Both the position numbers and the translations under genes were made by a program. Below, in pieces: positions 47,916 to 59,483 of a stretch of 64,000 bases of DNA. The stretch's first letter is position 1. The number at the start of each line of letters is the position of its first letter. The DNA is from Thinopyrum elongatum (lineage: Eukaryota > Streptophyta > Magnoliopsida > Poales > Poaceae). The notes under the pieces were generated by a model. It was not told where the DNA came from, did not search any database, and worked only from the letters and a program-made list of their open reading frames with translations. The stretch lies in contig CM022300.1 in the NCBI GenBank assembly GCA_011799875.1, positions 107,459,201-107,523,200 on the forward strand, given 5' to 3'.

Positions 47916-48310
47916 GATGCGGTGCACAAAAGTGATGCATGCAGTGCAAAATGTGGGCACATGCAGTACAGTACTCTGACGAATGCAGTGCACACAGATC
48001 TAACAAAGCAGTGCACACTGTATATTAGAAAAAGAATACGAAAAGGAAAAACACTAAGAAAAATTTGACCAAGATGCAGTGCATAAATAGGATGCATGCA
48101 GTGCAAAAATGCTCCTGCATATGTAGTGCAAAATGTGGGCACATGCAGTACAGAAGCATGATGAATGCAGTGCAAAAAATGCTCCTGTATACATAGTGCA
48201 AAATGTGGGCACATGCAGTACAGAAGCATGATCAATGCAGTGCACATTGATCTAACTAAGTAGTGCACGGCCTATATTAGAAGATATGTAAGAGGAAAAA
48301 TATGAAAAAA
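47916..48310 (+). repeat. TGCAGT-rich tandem repeats of the large element
   Basis: Two diverged copies of a block run GATGCATGCAGTGCAAAA, AATGTGGGCACATGCAGTAC, AATGCAGTGCACA, then AAAAATTGACCA at their ends, with a further internal duplication in the second (AAAATGCTCCTG and AAATGTGGGCACATGCAG each twice). About a dozen TGCAGTGC/TGCAGTAC words fall within 370 bp. Confidence 0.8.
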
Positions 48311-48487
48311 AAATTGACCACCCACGTGCAACCAGAACACAGCCAGTCTCATACTAGGTTACGCGCCTGCTTTTGAACACAGACGAGTCCGTTCTGAGCC
48401 ATGATGCATGGGCCCGGGCACACAAGGGCCCACAGGTCAGTGGAATATAGTGTAGCGAGCACCGTGTATAAGCGCCCAATCAGTAAC
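48311..48487. other. Large-element DNA left of the gypsy insertion
   Basis: Non-coding. It ends CAATCAGTAAC at the gypsy LTR and continues at 57998 with TAACCAGAAG. TAAC is shared by both sides. Confidence 0.6.
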
Positions 48488-49873
48488 TGATACGTCTCCA
48501 TCGTATCTACTTTTCCAAACTCTTTTGCCCTTGTTTTGGACTCTAATTTGCATGATTTGAATGGAACTAACCCGGACTGACGCTGTTTTCAGCACAATTG
48601 CCATGGTGTTATTTTTGTGCAGAAATAAAAGTTCTTGGATTGACCTGAAAAATTTATGGAGAATATTTTTGGAATATATAAAAAATATTGGTGCAAGAAT
48701 CAACCAGAGGGGGCCACCCATAGGCCACAAGCCCTGGGGGCGCGCCCTGCAGGCTTGTGGGCCCCCTGGAGCTCCTTCGACCCTAATTCCAACTCTATAA
48801 GTACCTATTCGCGGAGAAAAAAATCAGAGAGAAGGATTCATCGCGTTTTACGATATGAAGCCGCCACTGCCTCCTGTTCTTCATCGGGAGGGCTGATCTG
48901 AAGTCCGTTCGGAGCTCCGGAGAGGGGGATTCGTCGCCATCATCATCACCAACCTTCCTCCATCACCAATTTCATGATGCTCATTGCCGTGTGTGAGTAA
49001 TTCCATCGTAGGCTTGCTGGACGGTTATGGGTTGGATGAGATTTATCATGTAATCGAGTTAGTTTTGTTAGGGTTTGATCCCTAGTATCCACTATATTCT
49101 GAGATTGATGTTGCTATGACTTTGCTATGCTTAATGCTTGTCACTAGGGCCCGAGTGCCATGATTTTAGATCTGAACCTATTATGTTTTCATGAATATAT
49201 TTGTGTTCTTGATCCTATCTTTCAAGTTGTAGACACCTATTACGTGTTATGATCCGCATACCCCAAGGTGACAACAATTGGGATTCTTTCCGGGGATTAC
49301 CGTAGTTCGAGGAGTTCATGTATTCACTAAGTGCTAATGCGTTGTTCTGGTTCTTTATTAAAAGGAGGCTTTAATATCCCTTAGTTTCCATTAGGACCCC
49401 GCTGCCATGGGAGGGTAGGACAAAAGATGTCATGCAAGTTCTTTTCCATAAGCACGTGTGACTATATTCGGAATACATGCCTACATTATATTGATGAATT
49501 GGAGTTAGTTCTGTGTCACTCTAGGTTATAACTGTTGCATGATGAATGCCATCCGACATAATTATCCATCACTTATCTGACGCCTATGAGCTTTTCACAT
49601 ATTGATCGTTGCTAAGTTACTTTTCCGTTGCTACTGTTACAATCATCACAAAACTACTACTGTTACTTTTGCCACCGTTGCCGTTATTTCCATACTACTT
49701 TGCTACTAAATACTTTGCTGCAGATATTAAGTCTTTCAAGTGTGGTTGAATTGACAACTCAGCTGCTAATACTTGGGAATGTTCTTTGGCTCCCCTTGTG
49801 TCGAATCAATAAATTTGGGTTGAATACTCTACCCTCGAAAACTGTTGCGATCCCCTATACTTGTGGGTTATCA
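48488..49873 (+). repeat. 5' LTR of the gypsy element
   Basis: A 1,386-bp LTR with a TATA-like CTCTATAAGTACC near 48791. It is shorter than the 3' LTR by about 20-30 bp in the GGGGGCGCGCCC region. The substitutions visible by eye suggest a few percent divergence. Confidence 0.92.
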
Positions 49874-49882
49874 AGACCTTTT

Positions 49883-49902
49883 TCTGGCACCGTTGCCGGG
49901 GA
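49883..49902 (+). other. Primer binding site of the gypsy element
   Basis: CTGGCACCGTTGCCGGGGA lies ten bases after the LTR. It matches the TGGCGCCGTTGCCGGGGA site complementary to tRNA-Asp with one change. Confidence 0.8.
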
Positions 49903-49951
49903 GCATAGCTCTATTCTTTGAGTCACTTGGGATTTATATCTGTTGATCACT

Positions 49952-52699
49952 ATGAGGAATCTGAAAGATAACAAACCAAGATTTTTCCCTCTACTACGAG
50001 GGGAGGTAAGGAACTGCCATCTAGCTCTGCACTTGATTCACCTTCTGTTTTGAGTAAGCTTGCGACACCTACACCTGCTATTCATTCTGATATGTCGCAA
50101 GTAATTGATGATGCTACTTCTGCTATGCATGATGCTTATGATGATACTTTGTTTGATAATACTGTGCCACTGGTTGAATTTCTTGATGAACAAATTGCTA
50201 GAGTTAATGCTGAAAGTGATGATATCTCTGAAACTGATGAAATTATTGAAATTGAACCCTTTGAAACACCCATTATACCTAGCTCTCCTAGATATGAATT
50301 GCCCGATATACCTGAGGGTTATGTTATGGATGGAGAGGTAGCTAGGACTTTCTTGCTAGTAAGGATAGAGATGATCTTAAGAAATTACTATGCAAGTGGA
50401 AAGAAAAATCTTTGAATGCTAGAATGCAATATGATCCTAAGTTTGCTACTTCACCTATCTTTGTTACTGATAAGGATTATGAATTCTCTATCGATCCTGA
50501 GTTAATTACTTTGGTTGAATCTGATCCTTTCCATGGTTATGAATCTTAAACTGTTGTGGCACATCTTACTAAATTAAATGATATAGCCACCCTATTTGCT
50601 CATGAGGAATTTTTTTGCTATTACTATATTCTCAAGTTGTTTCCTTTCTCGTTAAAGGGTGATGCTAAGTTATGGTTCAATTCTCTTGCTCCTGGTTGTG
50701 TGCGTAGTCCCCAGGATATGATATATTACTTCTCTGAAAATATTTTCCTGCTCATAAGAAACAAGCTGCTTTACTGGAAATATTTAACTTTGTGCAAATT
50801 GAAGAAGAGAGTCTCCCACAAGCTTGGGGGAGGCTTCTCCAATTACTTAATGCTTTGCCTGATCATCCTCTCAAGAAAAATGAAATACTTGATACCTTTT
50901 ATAATGGACTAACCGATGCTTCTAGGGACCACCTAGATAGTTGTGCTGGTTGTGTTTTCAGAGAACGAACTGTTGAACAAGCTGAAGTGCTATTGAATAA
51001 CATATTGAGTAATGATAATGATTGGACTCTTCTCGAACCACCTCCTAAGCCAACTCCGAAGAAAAGAGGTATTCTATTTCTCAGTCCTGAAGATATGCAA
51101 GAGGCAAAGAAATCTATGAAAGAAAAAGGTATTAAAGCTGAAGATGTTAAGAATTTACCACCTATTGAAGAAATACATGGCCTTAATATTCCGACACAGG
51201 TAGTAGAGGTAAATTCTCTCTATAGATTTGATGAAGGTGATATCCCTTTTAATAAGTCTGCTAGTCAGTACTTGGATGAATTTGATAACTTTATTGTTAA
51301 ACAAGAAAACTTCAATGCTTATGTTAGTAGACAATTAAAACGTAATGCTTATATGCTTGACTGCTTGGGTGACTACATGTGTAGAACTGTTAATGATCTC
51401 AAAATTATTAGTAAACATACTTCCATGGTAAAAACTCAAGTAGAACAAGTTCTCAAGGCACAAAATGATTTGCTAAATGAGATGAATAATAAGAACAATG
51501 ACCATGCTATTAGAGTTATGACTAGAGGAGGCAAAATGACTCAGGAACCGTTGTATCCTGAAGGCCATCCTAAGAGAATTGAACAAGATTCTCAGAGGAT
51601 TAATACTGATGCACCTAGTCCTAGTAATAAAAAGAAAAAGAAAACTGATAGGACTTTACATGCTTCTAGTGAATCTGTTGTAGACACACATGAGAATCCA
51701 AATGATATTTCTATTTCTGATGCTGAGACACAGTCTGGTGATGAACATGAACCTAGTGGTAATGTTAATGATGATGTTCATGTTGATGCTCAACCTAGTA
51801 ATGATAATGATGTGGAGATTGAACCTGCTGTTGATCTTGATAACCCACAATCTAAGAATAAAAGATATGATAAGAGAGATTTCATTGCTAGGAAACATGG
51901 CAAAGAAAGAGAACCATGGGTTCAGAAACCCATGCCCTTTCCTCCTAAACCATCCAAGAAAAAGGATGATGAGGATTTTGAGCACTTTGTTGAAATGCTT
52001 AGACCTATCTTTTTGCGTATGCGTTTGACTAATATTCTGAAAATGTCTCCTTATGCTAAATATATGAAAGATATTGTTACAAATAAAAGAAAGATACCGA
52101 AAGCTGAAATTTTCACCATGCTTGCTAATTACACTTTTAAGGGTGGAATACCAAAGAAACTAGGAGATCCAGGAATACCAACTATACCATGCTCCATTAA
52201 AAGAAATTATGTTAAAACTGCTTTATGTGATCTTGGAGCCGGTGTTAGTGTCATACCTTTCTCTTTATATCGTAGACTTAATTTAAATAAGTTGACATCG
52301 ATTGAAATCTCTTTGCAAATGGCTGATAAATCAACTGCTATACCCATCAGTATCTGTGAGGATGTGCCTGTCGTAGTTGCAAATGTTACTATTTTAACGG
52401 ACTTTGTTATTCTTGATATACCCGAGGACGACAGTATGTCGATCATCCTTGGTAGACCCTTTTTGAATACTACAGGGGCTGTTATTGATTGCAACAAGGG
52501 CAATGTCACTTTTCATGTTCATGGTAATGAGCATACGGTACACTTTCCGAAGAAGCAACCTCAAGTTAATAGCATTAATTCTATTGGAAAAATTTCAACT
52601 ATTGCTATTGGAGGTTTTGAATTCCCTATTCCTACTGTCAAAAAGAAATATGATATTCTTATTGTTGGGGACATGCATATCCCCGTTGAGGTAACCTAG
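49952..52699 (+). pseudogene. Gypsy gag and aspartic protease, N-terminal part broken
   Basis: Gag starts near MRNLKDNK at 49952 and is interrupted by frameshifts near 50020, 50370, 50550 and 50800. From 50792 a single 635-codon frame is intact to 52699. Gag core: FPFSLKGDAKLWFNSL, CVRSPQDM, then ALPDHPLKKNEILDTFYNGL and DSCAGCVFRERT. A long acidic hydrophilic linker follows (about residues 230-390 of the 635). The retroviral-type protease follows with ALCDLGAGVSVIPFS (active-site Asp in DLGAG) and IILGRPFL. The ORF ends after the protease; the frame does not continue into RT. In full-length relatives RT-RNase H-integrase would follow. Confidence 0.88.
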
Positions 52700-53452
52700 T
52701 GTTATACGAAGATTCTCTGGTTTCATGTCATTCGGAAGAAGTTTGTTAATAAGACTTGATCAACCTTGTTAATGGATTCCTTTTGATGGGCATGAGATGG
52801 ATGAATTCAGTAAACACAACTCTCTGTACCCACTTTTTACTTTCTATTATTTAGAATAAATAAAGCAAAAATACTATTATTTGTCTGTTTTCTGAATTAT
52901 CCGTGCAATAAAAAATGTCCCACAAAAGTTCTCCAAATGCCCTGAAAATTTAGTAGGATTTTTTATGGAATATTTTAGAATTTCTGGAACTAAAAACACA
53001 CCAGGGGGCCATAAGCCCACAGGGTGCACCTAGGTGGCTTATGGGCCCCACGCGGGTCCCCCTCACTTATTCCAGCACCCATCCACTTCGTCTTCCTCCA
53101 GAAAAAATCCCACCATTGCTCAAACCTGTGTTCTAGCTCATTTTGCTGCCATTTTCGATCTCCTTGCTCAAAGCTCCATTCGCAAAACTATTTTGGGGGA
53201 TTGTTCTTTGGTATGTGACTCCTCCAATGGTCCAATTAGTTTTTGTTCTAGTGCTTTCTATATTGCAAATTTTTGCTGCTGCGGTGACCTTGTTCTTGAG
53301 CTTGCATGTCAAATTTATATGGTCCAAAGTAGTTTTGAAGCATGATATAGCCTCTAGACACTTGTAGGAGTAGTTGCTATCAATTTTGTTGAGTTTTGTT
53401 CACTTTTATTTTGAGTCACTAAAAATTTCAGAAATTTTTCAGAGGAAGAAAA
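52700..53452. other. Spacer between gag-protease and the additional ORF
   Basis: Non-coding. A GGGGGCC...GGCCCC stretch near 52990-53060 followed by a CT-rich part resembles an LTR-like promoter and leader, so the additional ORF may have its own transcript. No ORF of note. Confidence 0.4.
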
Positions 53453-54478
53453 ATGTTTAGGAAGATATACCAAGGGGGTTCCTAGACGAAGAAGGCCCCA
53501 AGACTTGCAATACGTCTGCCAGACCTTGAGCCACCGAGGGAAGCTCTAGTGCAGCCTTGTGAATGGCCGTCAGATCAGTTCATGGTTCATGCTGGTTTTA
53601 AGGAGGAATTTGACGCATACGTACAAAATGCTAGCCTTGAAGACTTCATGTCAGATAAGTGTCGGCAGTACTATCACCTCACTGATTCATTTGTGCAAAG
53701 ATTTAAATTTACATCCCAGCGCAATACTCATTCTGTTTTATTTGATCTTTATGATAAATCATTTACCATGGACCTAGAAGATTTTAGTGTTGCATGCGAA
53801 ATTCCACAACGGGGCATTCATAGTGAGCCTCATAAAATTGATTGTTCTGAGTTCCTTGCTAGCATCACCAGGGGAGAAACTAGAAATGTAACACAAGCTA
53901 CCATAGGGAGCATTCACTTTCCTGCTATACATTATTTTGCTCTTTTTATAGGTAGATGCATTAATGGTAAACATGATCATAGCCACCTTTGTGCATCAGA
54001 TCTTAGTGTCCTCAAGTGTGCGGTAATGGGTGATAAACGATTTAATTTGGGGGCCATTGTTGCAAGGCGGTGACATAATAATGCTAAAGATGGAGATTTC
54101 TTTGGTGGGATTTATGCCACCCGGTTAGCTAATTATCTTGGGGTACCCATAAGAGAAAATGATGTTGAGTTACCACCTGCTTACCTTGATATTGATGCTA
54201 TGGTTCGCTACCAGTTTCTTGAGAGGAATGAACAGTCCCTCCTGTACCGACTAATCTTTGACAGGGAGCCCTTCTTCTATATTACTCTTCCCGCTCCTGC
54301 CTTCTTTAACTTTTAGGTAAAATGGAGATACTTTATAACCAGAGAGGAGGCAGACGAGTATGAGAGAGAGGGGGAAGTCGCTCGCCTCCACGCTGCATCC
54401 CTTCAGGCAGTGGCGGCTGCATTTCAGTACAACCCCAACTACGATTTTGGATACTATCCAGGCCAGCTGTGGCCCTAG
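53453..54478 (+). pseudogene. Additional gypsy-borne ORF of unknown function, three nonsense codons
   Basis: 341 codons in one frame from MFRKIYQGGS to GQLWP and a stop at 54476-54478. Stops are at 53483 (TAG), 54071 (TGA) and 54314 (TAG), with no frameshift. Recognisable blocks are QYYHLTDSFVQRFKF, DLYDKSFTMDLEDF, ATIGSIHFPAIHYFALF, GDFFGGIYATRLANYLG and YFITREEADEYERE. I know near-identical blocks from other Triticeae gypsy elements, and there is loose resemblance to ATHILA-type ORFs, but no function is known to me. The conserved block order suggests that it was under selection in active relatives. Confidence 0.7.
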
Positions 54479-56579
54479 ACCAACTTAGGCCAAAAGCCTA
54501 AGCTTGGGGGAGTACGTATTTCTCACCGACATTACATTCATGTTCACACACTCATTTCAGTTGTCGTTGTTCATACTTTTTCATTGCATTATCCATGTTA
54601 GTTTATTTCTTTTTCTCGCTTTCTTCTTGTGTGTTTGAAAAACTTTGAGAAAATCCAAAAAAATTACTTCTCGCTTCTTTTTAGTTTTTCTTTCCAGTTT
54701 AATTTAGTTGTAGTATTAAAAGAAAACCCAAAAAGATTTCTTGTTCTTCTTTTGCTTGTTGGGAGCTTTCCCGTGTAAATAGTTTTTCTCATTTTTGTTT
54801 TACTTTCTTCAGAAAAACAAAAACTCCAAAAATACTTCAGTGTATTTCTTTGAAGTTCTTTTCTTTTCTTTGGGTCATAAGGAGAAGACCAGTTTGAAAA
54901 TGTTGAGTGGCTCTCATATACATTATTGTTAATCTAACAAAGAGCCCATATTACCTTGTCTTCTCCTTTGAATAAATGTTTGCAGATTCCAGCTTAGTCC
55001 AATGCACGTGCACTCTTATTATTATTCACACCGTTCGGGTGTGCAAGTGAAAGGCAATAATGACGATATATGATGAAATGATTAAGATGGAGAAAAGCTG
55101 GTACGAACTCGACCAATTTTGGTTTTGTAAATATGATTAGCTCATCGTTCTTGATTCAGCCCATTATGAATGGAACATGTTTGCAATGACAATTAGAGAT
55201 TATAGTTACTCATGCCATGCTTAATTAGCTAGGAGTGTATAATGGTTTACCTTGTGTGCCAACATGAAAATTAAAATGGTTATGATGTAGTATGATAGGA
55301 TGGTATCCTCCTTTGAATGATTTAAGTGGCTTGACTTGGCACATGTTCACGCATGTAGTTGAATAAAAATCAACATAGCCTCCACGATATTTATGTTCAT
55401 GGTGATTTATATCCTACTCATGCTTGCATTCAAGGTTGGTTAATCTCAATGCATGTTTATGACCGTTGTTGCTCTCTAGTTGGTTGCTCCTCAATCTTTT
55501 GCTAGCCTTCACCTGTACTAAGTGGGAATACTGCTTGTGCATCCACTTCCTTAAGCCCAAAGTTGTTCCATATGAGTCCACCATACCTACCTATATGCGG
55601 TTTTTACCTGCCGTTCTAAGTAAATTTGCATGTGCCAAACTCTAAACCTTCAAATAATAATCTGTTTTGTATGCCCGAATCACTCATGTGGTGACTGGGG
55701 GCTATCAGTATCTTCCATGCTAGGTGGGTTATTCTCATGATGAGTGTTTATTCATTTGTCTTTCACGAGAAAGTGGCTGGTAATCGGGATGCCCAGTTCC
55801 ATGCTCGAAATCAAATCAAAATATAAATGTCAAACAAAACTCCCCCAGGACTGTTGTTGGTATGGACGGTACCTGTGGATTCGGCTAGCCGTGGAGTGTG
55901 ATTGTTGGTGGAGGAGGAGTAAAAACTTTACCATTCTGTTTGGGAACCGCCTATAATGTATCTAGCATGGAAGATACCGAGATATCTTGGTTGTTATGTT
56001 GACAATGAAAGCATATCGCTCAAAATTATATTCATCTCTGTTTTTAAAAGCTCGAGCTCTGGCACCTCTGCAAATCCCTGCTTCCCTCTACGAAGGGCCT
56101 ATCTATTTACTTTTATTGCTGAGTCATCATCCTCTTATAAAAGGCACCAGTTAGAGAGCACCACTGTCATTTTTATGCTTTGTTATTAATTGATATTGAG
56201 TATGAGTGTGACTGGATTTCTTTTGTCATGAATTATAATGTCTAGTCAGTCCTTGATCTTCAGGGGTGCTCTGCATTTATGTTTTGCAGTCTTAGAAAGA
56301 GCTAGCGAGATACCATTTTGTCATATCATATCATGATTGTTTTGAAAAAGTGTTGTCATCCGAGATTTATTATTATTGCTCGTTAGTTGATTATGCCATT
56401 GATATGAGTAAATGTGCGACCTAAATGTTATTGTGAATATGGTTAGTTCATAATCTTTGCTGAAAACCTGAATGCTGGCTAGACATATTTGCAACAACAA
56501 GATCAAACATAGTTTGTAAAAGTTTTTCTTTGTCACTTTCAGTTTGTTAATTGAATTGCTTGAGGACAAGCAATGGGTT
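54479..56579. other. Long non-coding spacer of the gypsy element
   Basis: 2.1 kb of T-rich DNA with no supported ORF. It starts with a second copy of the polypurine-like motif AAGCTTGGGGGAGT at about 54500-54513. Confidence 0.6.
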
Positions 56580-56593
56580 AAGCTTGGGGGAGT
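56580..56593 (+). other. Polypurine tract of the gypsy element
   Basis: AAGCTTGGGGGAGT directly precedes the 3' LTR. The same 14-mer occurs at about 54500. Confidence 0.85.
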
Positions 56594-57997
56594 TGATACG
56601 TCTCCATCGTATCTACTTTTCCAAACTCTTTTGCCCTTGTTTTGGACTCTAATTTGCATGATTTGAATGGAACTAACCCGGACTGACGCTGTTTTCAGCA
56701 CAATTGCCATGGTGTTATTTTTGTGTAGAAATAAAAGTTCTCGGATTGACCTGAAAATTTACGGAGAATATTTTTGGAATATATAAAAATATTGGCGCAA
56801 GAATCAACCAGAGGGGGGACACCCAGAGGCCACAAGCCCTGGGGGCGCGCCCACCCCCCTGGGGCTCGCCCTGCAGGCTTGTGGGCCCCCTGGAGCTCCT
56901 CCGACCCTAATTCCAACTCTATAAGTACCTATTCACGGAGAAAAAAATCAGAGAGAAGGATTCATCGCGTTTTATGATACGGAGCCGCCGCCGCCTCCTG
57001 TTCTTCATCGGGAGGGCTGATCTGGAGCCCGTTCGGGGCTCCAGAGAGGGGGATTCATCGCCATCATCATCACCAACCTTCCTCCATCACCAATTTCATG
57101 ATGCTCACCGCCGTGTGTGAGTAATTCCATCGTAGGCTTGCTGGACGGTGATGGTTTGGATGAGATTTATCATGTAATCGAGTTAGTTTTGTGAGGGTTT
57201 GATCCCTAGTATCCACTATGTTCTGAGATTGATGTTGCTATGACTTTGCTATGCTTAATGCTTGTCACTAGGGCCTGAGTGCCATGATTTCAGATATGAA
57301 CCTATTATGTTTTCATGAATATATTTGTGTTCTTGATCCTATCTTGCAAGTTGTAGACACCTATTACATGTTATGATCCGCATACCCCAAGGTGACAACA
57401 ATTGGGATTCTTTCCGGTGATTACCGTAGTTTGAGGAGTTCATGTATTCACTAAGTGCTAATGCTTTGTTCCGGTTCTCTATTAAAAGGAGGCCTTAATA
57501 TCCCTTAGTTTCCATTAGGACCCCGCTGCCACGGGAGGGTAGGACAAAAGATGTCATGCAAGTTCTTTTCCATAAGCACGTGTGACTATATTCGGAATAC
57601 ATGCCTACATTATATTGATGAATTGGAGCTAGTTCTTTGTCACTCTAGGTTATAACTGTTGCATGATGAATGCCATCCGACATAATTATCCATCATTGAT
57701 CCGATGCCTATGAGCTTTTCACATATTGATCTTTGCTAAGTTACTTTTCCGTTGCTACTGTTACAATCATCACAAAACTGCTATTGTTACTTTTGCCACC
57801 GTTACCGTTATTTCCATACTACTTTGCTACTAAATACTTTGCTGCAAATATTAAGTCTTTCAGGTGTGGCTGAATTGACAACTCAGCTGCTAATACTTGG
57901 GAATATTCTTTGGCTCCCCTTGTGTCGAATCAATAAATTTGGGTTGAATACTCTACCCTCAAAAAGTGTTGCGATCCCCTATACTTGTGGGTTATCA
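56594..57997 (+). repeat. 3' LTR of the gypsy element
   Basis: A 1,404-bp LTR from TGATACGTCTCC to GGGTTATCA, matching the 5' LTR along its length. It carries an extra CCCCCCTGGGGCTCGCCC-like stretch near 56852. The TATA-like CTCTATAAGTACC is near 56916. Confidence 0.92.
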
Positions 57998-58002
57998 TAA
58001 CC

Positions 58003-58563
58003 AGAAGAGTTCGAGACCTTTGCCTCGCCTGGGCTTATAAACCGGTCCGGGGCGCTCTCGACGGGCGAGGTGGGACTAAACATTGGCGCGGGCACATAGC
58101 GCACCGCGAACCAACGGTGATGGCAGGCCTACTTAGGCCGAATGCATCTTTGCTCTCCAACACAGGCCCAACACGCGACAAATGCCACTAAATATAAAAA
58201 ACACTCCCACATACCACGGAAAACCACGGCCCAATAAAATAAAACAATAACTAGAAAAATAAAAACTCTAATACAATCCACGCACTCTGCAGTTAATTTA
58301 CATACAAAATGCAGTTTGTTAGACTCAAGTAAGCAGTGCTGTTGCTTATCAAATGCATTATCGCAAACTGAATCAAAATCCTTCCACCACCTAACACCAA
58401 CCACAACATTTATTACTTTTGTTGCTCAATTGGCTGCATAAAACCTATCCATTCATGCTCTGGACTCACACAACTCCTCCCCCTTCCTCTTCTTCTTCTT
58501 CAAATCATAGATCTAGGGTTCTGCCCATCCCCAACTGTTCTCTTAAATTCCACTGAACCCGCC
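58003..58563. other. Large-element DNA upstream of the B3 gene
   Basis: It begins with GC-rich GAGTTCGAGACC...GGGCTTATAAACCGG (58007-58045), which has a TATA-like core and could be a promoter. AT-rich DNA with TGCAGTT words (58290-58340) and a CT-rich leader (TCCTCCCCCTTCCTC, 58478-58495) follow. Confidence 0.5.
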
Positions 58564-59483
58564 ATGGACTGTTCGTGCTGGTGCTTGGCAAGGATGGCGC
58601 CGATAGCGGACACATGCTTGTACGCAGATGGTCTGGATCTCACCGACGCCGAGTGGCGCAGCAAGCTCGGGTGCCTGATGATACCCAACAGGGGGTTTCA
58701 GGCGCCATTTCTTCATCGCCTCACATCTGCAGACCTGCAGGAAAAATGTGTATGTTTTTTCCCTCATAATTTTTGACAAATCTAGGCTGCAAAATCCACA
58801 GATGAATGTATATTTCCATCAATTTTTTCAGTAGTATCAACAATACAAAGATCTGTGCTGTTGTTCGGATTTGTCAGCTATTAAGACTAGATAGGTCTAC
58901 CTATATTTCTTCAATACCACACCAGGTGTCAACACTAGTTAGATCAGAACCACAACACATGAACAAAAAAGAGGTTCCATAGATTAGTGTTGCAGTTCTC
59001 TTAACATGCTAATGAAGTACACTACAAATGACATTGCAGTGCAAACATGTTACAGTATAATATATATTCTACTAAAACTAGAGGTCAAGTCCGTATATAA
59101 TTTTGTTCATACATTGCAATTGCTTTCTTAAATAGTAGTCATATATATGTACATATTTAAGTCAACATTTGGTATGGAGTTTACTTATAAAATTTGGTGT
59201 TTACTTATAAAATTCTTTTTACATGCATGCCAAAATACAGAAATTGCCATCCACAATAAGGTTTTCTGCTCAGAGTTCAGGGAAGGTTACTTTGGAGACA
59301 CAACACAAGAATGGGTATGCAGACATGCAAGCTGACTACCACATTAACTCTGAAGACTGCATCAACATAACTACTGGCTGGAAATTTTTTGTCTCCCAGA
59401 ATGGCTTTGAGGCTGGAGAAGTGGCCATGGTGTTTTTCTACAAAGAAAAAGACTCCCTGAAGTTTACAATATTTGCACTATAG
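58564..59483 (+). CDS. Small B3-domain protein (cargo gene 3)
   Basis: Two exons, 58564-58749 and 59241-59483, with GT-AG sites and phase 0, giving 142 residues and no internal stop. The ATG has a good context (GCCATGG). The second exon carries the C-terminal half of a B3 fold: LPSTIRFSA, GKVTLETQ, then ITTGWKFFVSQNGFEAGEVAMVFF, where GWKxFVxxNxxxxG is the B3 signature. The first exon has FQAPFLHRLTSADLQ, which can supply the first B3 strand and helix. B3 domains bind DNA in plant factors such as ARF, RAV and REM; this is most like REM-type single domains. It is the only intact cargo gene, so it could be expressed. Function within the element is unknown. Confidence 0.7.

Larger units (their letters stand above)
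48488..57997 (+). mobile_element. Gypsy-type retrotransposon lacking RT and integrase (non-autonomous)
   Basis: A 9,510-bp element with LTRs that start TGATACGTCTCC and end GGGTTATCA, a tRNA-Asp-type primer site, gag-protease, an additional ORF and a polypurine tract. The flanks share TAAC (48484-48487 and 57998-58001); a full 5-bp TSD is not clear (GTAAC versus TAACC). No RT, RNase H or integrase motif is found in the internal 6.7 kb. The LTR type is abundant in Triticeae genomes; I do not assign a family name with confidence. Confidence 0.9.

Noticed and set aside
47916..48310. CRISPR-like spaced repeats
   Set aside because: Repeat units are irregular and diverged, there is no constant spacer length or cas gene, and the context is a plant nuclear transposon.
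58003..58045. Possible tRNA or snRNA-type promoter (GTTCGAGACC resembles a B box)
   Set aside because: No matching A box at the right distance, no cloverleaf, and no T-run terminator follows.
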